Positions 56,974-64,000 of a stretch of 64,000 nucleotides of DNA are shown one piece after another. The stretch spans positions 66,035,885-66,099,884 of the forward strand of contig CM077161.1 in NCBI GenBank assembly GCA_039583875.1, written 5' to 3'. Every line of letters starts with the position of its first letter. Position 1 is the first letter of the stretch. The stretch comes from Platanthera guangdongensis. Its lineage: Eukaryota > Streptophyta > Magnoliopsida > Asparagales > Orchidaceae. The notes beneath the pieces were generated by a model. That model did no database searches, was not told where the DNA came from, and was given only the letters and a program-made list of their open reading frames with translations. The translations under genes and the position numbers were made by a program.

Positions 56974-57084
56974 GATAGGGGGCCTGCCCAAACGGGCAGG
57001 GCTAAAATAACCGGCTGCCCGGGGTACAGGAGAACCGGGCAGCGGTGATGGGAAGCAAAAATAAATAACACGCCAGTCCGCACA

Positions 57085-57365
57085 GAAGTGGCGGACTGGG
57101 CTCGCGAACTGGAGCTTCCACTGCTGCTGGGCGCGCCCACTGGAGGGCGGCGGCCTGGGCGGACGAGATACTGCGTCCGCCGCTGTAGAGAACCTGACCC
57201 AAAGCGCCGGCGGACTGAGCGGACAGGTTCTTGTGTCCGCTGCTGGAGTACCACCCTTGGCGCCCGACTGGTGACAATGCCGGACTGGGCGGACGGACAA
57301 CTCCTGTCCGCGCCTGCTGAATGGGGGGCTTTGGAATCTTGCAGTATGTTGCGGACTGAGGGGTT
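57085..57365. repeat. GCGGAC / GTCCGC motif array of E5
   Basis: About a dozen GCGGACT, GTCCGC and GGCGGAC words in both orientations in 280 bp. They lie between a minus-strand TATA (56965) and a plus-strand TATA (57459). Further copies lie at 56874-56910, 57430 and 59530-59900. Confidence 0.88.
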
Positions 57366-57458
57366 AACATAATCCCCGCACATTTTTAAGTTTCCAGAAA
57401 ACTTCGAAAATGTTCTCTTAACCGCCGAGTCCGCAAACCTCGAAAATGCCACCAACGC

Positions 57459-57466
57459 TATAAATA
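57459..57466 (+). promoter_or_regulatory. TATA box of E5 gene 1
   Basis: TATAAATA in AACGCTATAAATATCG, 92 bp before the ATG at 57551. The divergent TATA and the array lie upstream. Confidence 0.65.
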
Positions 57467-57550
57467 TCGCTGGAGGGTCTGGATCTGCTGAGAATCTCGA
57501 TCGACACGGGGCGCTATTCACCACTTGCAGTCTCCACCTTCCAGTCCGGC

Positions 57551-59528
57551 ATGGCTAGGCTTGGAGCTTTCTTATCTAGCGTTACTGCAAAAGGCGACCT
57601 GGAGCCGACAACACCTATGAAGACCAAAAAGATTGTAAAGAGGTCGACAAGAAAAGATCCTGTCCGCTCCACAGGAGAGAGTTCCCAGAGCCAGAAGCCT
57701 GCGGAGAAAGCAGTCTGCCATGTCAATGTGTCTGCTCGCGGGGATGCCGTAGTCGACACCGAACCATTGAGGAGCGAGAAGATGGCAATCTTGTCGGACT
57801 CCGCCCCTTCTCAGAAAACTGCAACCTCGGCAGACACTGCTGGCGAACACATGGAGACTGACATATCTTCCCCCAATGCCTCGGTGCAAATAGTTTACTT
57901 GGACGAAGAAGACCGGCGGACTGAGGTAGAGGACGACGCGCCCTCAAAGGCATTGTCTGCGATGAATCCTGAACCTGTCCGCGCTGATCAGCCCAATTTA
58001 GGGGGGTCCGCCGCGGATGCTGCTGAGAAGACCGCCAAGAGGAAGAAGAGGAAGAGAGACGGAGCGACCGTCGCCGAGCGGGTTGAGAAGAAGCTCCGCG
58101 CAATGAAGGAGAAGAACGTCTCCAAGCGGACTGGGGAAGCGGACTTACAACACAGGCCGCGCGACAAAGAAGTTCCAGACGGCGATCTGGTTACTCCGGA
58201 GGCCCAAATTCGGGGAGACAACTCCCTTTCAACGGTCAGTCTTTCCACGGATGAGATATTTGATTCCATAGACGTCGATCAACTTGACTTAATCCAGGAC
58301 TCCTTGCTGGTTGTACTGCAGCAGAATGAGGCGGAGACTACTGGAGATAAGGGTGACGAACTCCCTTCCTTGTCCGCTGCGGAGGAAGAGGAGAGAGAGA
58401 GGCTGAAGGAGAAGATAGAGGAGCAAAAGAAACAAATCGTTGCTCATGTTGCTGCGGTCGGGGCAGCCTCGCAGCAGGCCGCGGCGGACAAAGCCGCTGA
58501 GGATCTGCGGATTGCTGCGGAGCTGATGCGGTCAGGTAAACTTCAGCCGGCGCCCAAATACTTTCAGCACAAGTGGCTTTACAGGTCGCCGCCGCGGACG
58601 TCAAGACCGATCAAAATTATCACCAAGACGGACGATATCGTGGTCTCAACAAGTGCGGCCGCCGAGAGAAGAGCAAGGGTTCACCGCGAATGGAAAAAGC
58701 GGTTAAACGCCTTTGACCCGGAGCGGGCAAGGCGGCCAATCATCTTCGATAGTCGGAAACTTGCTGCCGCTATATCTAAAAGTGACTTTTTTATCCTTTC
58801 TTTGAGTCCGCCGCGAACTGCCTTTGAATGCGAAGTTGACTTTATTTGTTGTAGGTAGAAAGTCGCTGCCGGGCTCCGTCGAGAGTGGCGAGATCGTGGT
58901 CACACCCAACACTGGTGCCGACGCGGTCTCACACGTGGAGTCCGCAGAAGATGAGCTGCCCAGCCTGAGTACGATAAAAGAGTTAGAGAAGAAATTTGAA
59001 GCTGAAATGCAATGTGTCAAAGCAGAGTTAGAGAAAGCGGCGGAGCGTGAGAGGGCGTCCGCGGCGCGCGAGAAAGCGTCCGCGGAACGCGAGAAGGCCC
59101 TCAAAGACCAGGTCGCCAGCATCTCGCGGGCGCTGGAGAGGTCTGAAAGGGAAAAGAAAAGGCTCGCGGATGACGTCCGATACTACAGAGGCAAGCACTT
59201 GGCGTTGGCTCGTGAAGGAAAGGAGAAGCAGACTGCTGAGGTCGCTGAGCAGAGGCCGCGGGCGTCAGATCGCGTTCCTCCTGAGATCGCGGCACCGGCA
59301 GGTGGTGTCCCACATGCTGCGGATGAGGAGCCGAGGCCGGCAGCAGAGCCAATGGTGCCTCTCAGCCGGGTAGACCGGGAAGCCGCCCACATGCACCGGA
59401 CCATCAATGTCATCCACCACCACCTCTGCCGTGTATATAGTGAAATTCTTCAGATAAGCGATCAGGCGGCTCATCTATGCCAGGATAGGACGGAGAAGCC
59501 TATGCGAACGGAAAATAGGGACCGCTGA
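57551..59528 (+). CDS. E5 gene 1: charged coiled-coil protein, two exons, unknown function
   Basis: Two open frames join if an intron at 58782-58854 (GT..TTGTTGTAG, 73 bp) is removed; this keeps the frame and gives about 634 residues. The donor is weak, so the boundary is tentative. The protein is charged. A nuclear-signal-like cluster (KRKKRKRDG) is near residue 160, a helix-rich stretch (ERLKEKIEEQKKQIVAHV) near 280-310, and a long coiled-coil-like C-terminal segment (EREKASAEREKALKDQ) in exon 2. No enzyme motif is recognised. It lies antisense to the LTR-like block and just upstream of gene 2. Extra genes, some antisense, are known in Tat-lineage Ty3 elements, a possible context. Confidence 0.6.
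58782..58854 (+). other. Predicted intron of E5 gene 1
   Basis: GT at 58782 and AG at 58853-58854, with a T-rich stretch before the acceptor. Removal keeps the reading frame. The donor context AAAAGTGACT is poor. Confidence 0.45.
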
Positions 59529-59924
59529 GTCCGCGGTGCTTCTGATTCTTGTTTAATTTGTATAATCGTCTGTATAATTGCGCTTCAAACAATGCTGTGT
59601 GATGTGTTTGATTGAACTTTTATTGCGATCTATGCGGACTCAGATTATAAATCCGCAATTTTATGTTGCTTAATCCTTGGCTTGATCTGTGGCGGACTGT
59701 GCGGACTAGCGCTGTGTCCGCTTCTTATTAACCTGGTGGGAAAATATGCGACCTGGGCGGACAGGGAACTGCGCCGGCCACAACTTGGTTCTGAATTTCC
59801 CTTGGAATGTTAAATTGTCTTTGTATCCGTGTTATTTTTTTGGCTGCTTTTTAATTCTTTGCGAGCTGTGCGGATTGAATATGCGACCTTCGCGGACTGG
59901 TCAAAAGCTGTCAGAATCTTTATC
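59529..59924. promoter_or_regulatory. Spacer between E5 genes with GCGGAC motifs
   Basis: GCGGAC or GTCCGC words occur at about 59532, 59634, 59692, 59701, 59717, 59757 and 59892, all upstream of the gene 2 TATA box. Otherwise AT-rich and non-coding. It probably includes the gene 1 3' end and the gene 2 promoter. Confidence 0.6.
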
Positions 59925-59932
59925 TATAAATA
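59925..59932 (+). promoter_or_regulatory. TATA box of E5 gene 2
   Basis: TATAAATA in ATCTATAAATACTG, 68 bp before the ATG at 59993. Same octamer as for gene 1. Confidence 0.65.
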
Positions 59933-59992
59933 CTGTCTTCTGCTTTTTCTATGTAGGAAATTACAAGTAAACGGAATCCTGCGACCTGCAAC

Positions 59993-61733
59993 ATGGTGTC
60001 CGCGCGCACTGATGCTGCAGTCGACTTCCATTCTGCCGACCACCGAAAATGTACTTTGACAGAGGCTGATCTGGCTGCCTTCGTCGAAAATAAGATGGCG
60101 GACTCGAACATACTTGTCCGCATACCCGCCCATCAGGAAAGGTTGAACTTTTCGACGGCGACCCAGATCGCCATTCCCGTTGATCATTTCGATAGCGGAT
60201 TCAGGTTCCCGCTCCTATGGGAGCTTGCTGCAATCTTTGAGCACTATCGGATGGTCCCTGGCCAGCTCGCGCCGAATACCCTTGCCGCGATCTGCAGCTA
60301 CATCTCTTATCTGCGATCTGAAAAGATTGCTTTCTCAATGAACATCTTCCGCAAAATATTCTCCGTCCGCTCCATAACTGCCTCCGGAGGTCGCCCCTAC
60401 AAGGGAGTAATCTACTTCTACTGCAGGGGGATGAAGGTAGTGGGTCTTCCAAACAAGATCCACAACTGGACCTCAAGGTTCCTAATTTTTGAGGGCGACC
60501 TTGGGTTCGCGCACACGTATCCGCAGGTGCGCGCGGACTCTGTCTTTAAAAATGTGCAGCTGGACGACCTGGAGTCCGCAATCGTCGAGTTCTTAGCGAA
60601 CGCCAGGCTTGATATCGAATACTACCTTCCGCTGCTGGCAAACTTGGCGGATGTTATGCCTGAGGACAGTAAGTAATTTAGCGGACTCAGCTTTTGTATC
60701 CGCCGCGATCATGCTGTTAACTCTGGTTCTCTTTTTGCAGCGACCTTGGCGGTGCCCGCCAACCTGCCGCAGACACCCAGCGGCTTCACTCCTACTCAAA
60801 GGGAGAAGAAGGAAGCAGTTGCAAAAAAGAGGAAGGAGGAAGGGGATCCCGCAGCGGACTACTCTTCCTCCGAAAGTTTCTCCATGACTGGCTTCGGTAT
60901 CAGCCAGAGGGACCTTAGGGGGAACCCTATGGTCCACTGGCACAGCAAGAAAAAGCATGTCCGCCTATCCACCGCGCTTCCTTCGTGGAGGAGTCCGCGA
61001 ATAACACGCCACGCCCATATTGCGCTCTCCACTCTTTATGGAAAGCGCAACTTGAGTGACCTCAAGAAGGTGTCCGCCGCCGACCTCCCTCTGCTGGCCT
61101 CCCAGGCTTCTGCGAATAGCGCGGTAACAAACCACTATGTCGCTACTTTGGCCAGGGACCTGCTGAGGCAGAATGAACAACTTCAGAAGGATAACAAAGT
61201 GCTAAAGAAAAGGAACGTGCGGCTGGGAGAGAGGAATGCTCGGCAAAGAGAGGAGCTGGGGGTGAGTTGAATTTGCCGTGGTCTTAATTTTCTATCCGTC
61301 GCGAGCTGTCTGATGTTTGTAATCTTGCTTTTCGCAGGTCGCCTACGACTTGGAGAATAATAAATTCCAGGCCGCCACGCTCCCTTTTGTGATGGAGACT
61401 GTCGAGGTCGCTGTTGAGCGACTTGCCCGCGATGGCCTCATGAAGGAGGGAGTGGTCGGCGTTCCTTTTCTGGAGATCTTCCCTGAGCTGGCCCCTCAGG
61501 TCGCAGCGATGGAGAGAGCTAGAAAAGAAAAGGATGTCATTGAGGAAGGTGAAGATGAGGAAGAAGAAGACGACGAAGAAAAAGAAGAAGAAAAAGAAGG
61601 AGGCTCGCAGGGCGAAGAGCAAGGCGCCAGGGAAAATGCGGACGATGCTGCATCGAGCCGACAAGGAGAGGAGCTGTCCGCCGAGTCCGACACCTGGTGT
61701 AGGGATGTTTGTGAGATGGACGTGCTTACGTGA
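59993..61733 (+). CDS. E5 gene 2: 'putative gypsy type transposon' family protein, three exons
   Basis: Exons 59993-60668, 60741-61261 and 61338-61733 join in frame to about 530 residues. Both donors are good (GTAAGT at 60669, GTGAGT at 61262), and acceptors end TTTTTGCAG and TTTTCGCAG. The first exon has the pattern I associate with Pfam 'putative gypsy type transposon' (PF04195): FDSGFRFPLLWELAAIFEHY, then PGQLAPNTLAAI. Exon 2 has a helix-rich end (QLQKDNKVLKKRN). Exon 3 ends in a very acidic Glu/Asp run. Start context ACATGG. The last dozen codons may belong to the adjoining E6 LTR. The biochemical role of this family is unknown to me. Confidence 0.68.
60669..60740 (+). other. Predicted intron 1 of E5 gene 2
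   Basis: GTAAGT donor and TTTTTGCAG acceptor, 72 bp. Removal keeps the frame. It contains a GCGGACT word. Confidence 0.75.
61262..61337 (+). other. Predicted intron 2 of E5 gene 2
   Basis: GTGAGT donor and CTTTTCGCAG acceptor, 76 bp. Removal keeps the frame. Confidence 0.75.
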
Positions 61734-62710
61734 ACGGCGGATTACCCATCACAGAACATAGAAAAAATAAGAGAGTGCTCCGACCAAAAGCGAACGAAAA
61801 GGGGTCGGTTGGCTCTCAAAAATACGGGACTCGATACAACGTCCTTAGGACCTACTCTCCAACAAGCACACAACTCGCGCCTAGCCGGACTCGATACCAC
61901 GACCTTAGGACCTACCTCTCCAACAAGCACACATCTCACCGCACCTACACAAGCATCTATTCTTTTCACAATAAGCCGTCAATCGCAGCAAAAAATATAT
62001 TTAGGAGCGGCGGTAAACGATAAGGAGGGATCAAGAACAAGTTGAGATTAACTCCCTTGTTAGCACCAAAGCGTGCCCAATCTTGGAGAACAAGTCAAGG
62101 CTTGGCCTAGTTTGTTCTCTAGCGGATCTTCCAATCCGGAAAACAAGAGGGTCAACAACAACGTTCGATTCAGATTTGCAAGCGAAAAACACTTTAAAAT
62201 CGCGGAAAAGACGGATGAATAACCTCCACAAAATTCTCACAGCAAGAAACACAAAGATAGGGAAGAGATTACCCAACCAAGAAGAAGATCACACAATATT
62301 TGTGGGAGAATCACTCTCTCCACGGTTCCACCGGTTTCACACCGAAGGGGGCTGCTTCCTTCTTCCACGGAGTCGCACCGAAAGAAGCCACGCCGGAGTC
62401 GCACCGAACGGGGATGGAGGAGGCAAGGCTTGGCTTCACACCAAAGGGGAGGAGGTGGCTATGGCTTTCACCATGGTGGCCGAAATTCCTCAAGGGGGGT
62501 TACTTTAGGTTTCTTTTTCCAATGCATAACTCATCATAATATCCTCCTTTAAATAGGAGTTACAAAAGAGATCCAACCATCCATGATGGAGATGAAATCT
62601 CATCCATCCGGGCGGTTACATACACACCAAGGGTTTAATAGCACACCAACATGAAAATAAAAATATTACAAGCCAAATGTTTTAAGCAATTAAAATAAAA
62701 CTAAGTAGAA
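61734..62710 (-). repeat. E6 3' LTR-like region (boundaries approximate)
   Basis: Non-coding DNA downstream of the E6 pol frame. A minus-strand TATA-like box CTATTTAAAGG is at 62547-62557. A 60-bp direct duplication begins GACTCGATAC at 61828 and 61888. TCGCACCGAA words repeat at 62335-62470. A start near 62670 (TGTAATATT on the minus strand) and an end near 61700 are guesses. No purine tract or second LTR is visible. Confidence 0.45.
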
Positions 62711-62713
62711 TTA

Positions 62714-64000
62714 TTAAGCAAGCTTTGCGCGCCGCGGACGGAGGTTGTATCGCAGCTTTCCGTTAGCGTCCGTGGCGTTGTCATGACGCCGCAAATCTTT
62801 AACTTGTTGCGCCGCAGCAACCGGGTCATCATCAGGAAGTGTTGGAGGGGCCGCAACAACCGGGTCATCATCAGGAAGTGTTGGAGGGGCCGCGCCATCA
62901 ATCCTCCCCCACTCAAAATCGCGCATCTCCGATGCGTGGGCTGATAGAAAGCGGCGGAGAAGCTCGGCATCCAAACGTTGAAGCTCTGTCGCGAGGACCC
63001 ATGAGTCGTCCGACGGTGGGCGGTCACGCCAACGGATGAGGAAGCGGTAGGTAGCACCAGTAGGAGTAGTAAGTGGCTCAGCAGCGAGTATCATATCTGG
63101 ATGGAGAAACGTCTTGGGAAACCTGGGAAACATGTCAGCAGTAGGAATAAAAGAAGGCAGCGTACCATCCGATGTTATACCTGCGGGGACCGGAGGAGAG
63201 AGATCATCCAAACTACCACTCCCCAACCCATTAGAAATTTCAGTGGAGGGAGAAGACGACAAAGAAACCAACTCTTGTGGAGGCGCAACAAACAGCGTCA
63301 AATCCGAGACATTAAAAATAGGGGAGATACCCCATTCAGCAGGCAAATCCAATACGAAAGCGTTGTCACCTAGCTTCTTTAGAATCCGAAAAGGACCGGC
63401 GCGTTTTGGAGCTAACTTTTTAACGGTGCCAGTTGGCATTCGTTCGGGAACTAACCGTACTAAAACCAGATCGCCGACCTTAAAGTGTGACACCTTCCTA
63501 TGTAGATTAGCGTGCGCTTGATAAGACTCATATTGAGCAGTCAAGGTAGCTCGTATACGTGCATGTAAGTCGTGAATATGTTGGGCGAAGGATTGTGCAA
63601 ATTGACTTGTTTTGTATGTGGGAGGTAAGGGGACCAAGTCAAGTGGCACAGGGGCCTTATACCCGTGGACAATTTCATTCGGAGACATACCCGTGGACCG
63701 ATTTTTAGAATTATTGTAAGCCAGTTGTGCATGTGGAAGCAGTAAATCCCAAGTGCCTTTATGGTCGCTCACGAGACATCGAAGAAGATTTCCTAGGCTC
63801 CGATTGACTACTTCCGTCTGGCCATCAGTTTGTGGGTGATAAGCCGCGGAGAATAATAATTTTGTGCCCATAAGAACCCACAAGGTTTTCCAAAAGTAGC
63901 TAGTGAACTTGACGTCCCTATCTGAGACAATAGTCTTCGGAACGCCACGATGACTAACGACGTCTTTAAAATACAGTTTCGCAATGTGAGAGGCGTCGTT
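62714..64000 (-). CDS. E6 Ty3 chromovirus integrase and chromodomain-like tail (5' part outside window)
   Basis: The frame is open from the window edge to a TAA at 62714-62716, about 428 codons. It holds the second catalytic Asp (TIVSDRDVKFTS) and the catalytic Glu (DGQTEVVNRSL), both intact, and the integrase C-terminal domain (HFKVGDLVLVRLVPERMPTG, GPFRILKKLGDNAFVLDLP). A chromodomain-like stretch follows (YRFLIRWRDRPPSDDSW). A 13-residue unit (PPTLPDDDPVVAA) is duplicated near the C-terminus. It differs from the Tekay tails of E1 and E2, so it is another chromovirus clade that I do not assign. Stop-free coding suggests a younger or functional copy. Confidence 0.88.
   Translation of the reverse strand, partial: NDASHIAKLYFKDVVSHRGVPKTIVSDRDVKFTSYFWKTLWVLMGTKLLFSAAYHPQTDGQTEVVNRSLGNLLRCLVSDHKGTWDLLLPHAQLAYNNSKNRSTGMSPNEIVHGYKAPVPLDLVPLPPTYKTSQFAQSFAQHIHDLHARIRATLTAQYESYQAHANLHRKVSHFKVGDLVLVRLVPERMPTGTVKKLAPKRAGPFRILKKLGDNAFVLDLPAEWGISPIFNVSDLTLFVAPPQELVSLSSSPSTEISNGLGSGSLDDLSPPVPAGITSDGTLPSFIPTADMFPRFPKTFLHPDMILAAEPLTTPTGATYRFLIRWRDRPPSDDSWVLATELQRLDAELLRRFLSAHASEMRDFEWGRIDGAAPPTLPDDDPVVAAPPTLPDDDPVAAAQQVKDLRRHDNATDANGKLRYNLRPRRAKLA
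62821..62898. repeat. 39-bp in-frame tandem duplication in E6 pol
   Basis: CCGGGTCATCATCAGGAAGT begins at 62821 and 62860. The unit is 39 bp, two copies with one or two differences. Confidence 0.9.

Larger units (their letters stand above)
56631..57369 (-). repeat. E5 LTR-like block
   Basis: On the minus strand it begins TGTTAACCCCTCAGTCCGC at 57369, has a GCGGAC/GTCCGC array, a TATA box at 56965 and a leader running to 56631. A purine-rich GTGCGGGGATTA at 57370-57381 could be its polypurine tract. The far end is truncated or not recognised. LTR status is inferred because no second copy is present. Confidence 0.5.

Noticed and set aside
1..64000. Host protein-coding genes, tRNA or rRNA genes
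   Set aside because: All long frames with recognisable motifs are transposon-derived. The initiator-tRNA-Met matches are 11-17-bp primer sites. No cloverleaf or rRNA sequence was noticed.

Overview
This window is intergenic plant DNA made almost entirely of nested LTR retrotransposons. I see no host gene, rRNA or tRNA gene. The evidence is several Ty3 and Ty1 pol polyproteins, LTRs of 1.6 to 4 kb bounded by TG and CA, primer sites resembling initiator-tRNA-Met, purine tracts, and insertion duplications. It fits a repeat-rich angiosperm. I cannot name the species.

Layout. 1-10700: minus-strand Tekay/Del-like Ty3 chromovirus (E1), 3' LTR cut by the window edge, with a 1.5-kb internal tandem duplication of gag end, protease and RT. 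10701-13140: unassigned DNA, then an LTR-like promoter and CT-rich leader. 13150-18445: gag relic and long LTR of another minus-strand Ty3 element (E7). 18449-30928: an LTR fragment (E3) with 84-bp repeats, split by a complete but decayed plus-strand Ty3 chromovirus (E2, 18755-30159). 30929-34076: LTR, primer site and gag start of another Ty3 element (E4). 34077-34816 plus 56397-56630: an LTR piece (S0) split by a same-family Ty1/Sirevirus-like element (S1, 34817-56396, minus; both LTRs 2082 bp; duplication AGCTC). S1 gag is split by a younger plus-strand Sirevirus-like derivative (S2, 43889-52350; duplication CTTTG), which lacks pol but keeps an intact 777-codon third ORF. 56631-61733: an LTR-like block and two intron-containing plus-strand genes (E5), the second resembling the 'putative gypsy type transposon' family. 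61734-64000: 3' end of another minus-strand chromovirus (E6) with an open integrase frame.

Recurring theme. Seven of these elements carry an array of short CpG-containing palindromes, and in most of them it lies upstream of a visible TATA box. The motif is family-specific in part: TGTCGACA (S1 and E1), ACACGGGCGTGT (E1, E3, E4), TACTCGAGTA (E2), a TCGNCGA type (S2), an AGCTC-centred type (E3), GCGGAC/GTCCGC (E5). In S1, S2 and E5 the same motif also stands upstream of internal TATA boxes of the extra genes. Those extra genes encode charged proteins with coiled-coil-like segments and NLS-like basic clusters, without an evident membrane segment. My leading hypothesis is that each element pairs a private cis motif with its own nuclear factor. 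This is inference from layout. No binding or expression is shown.
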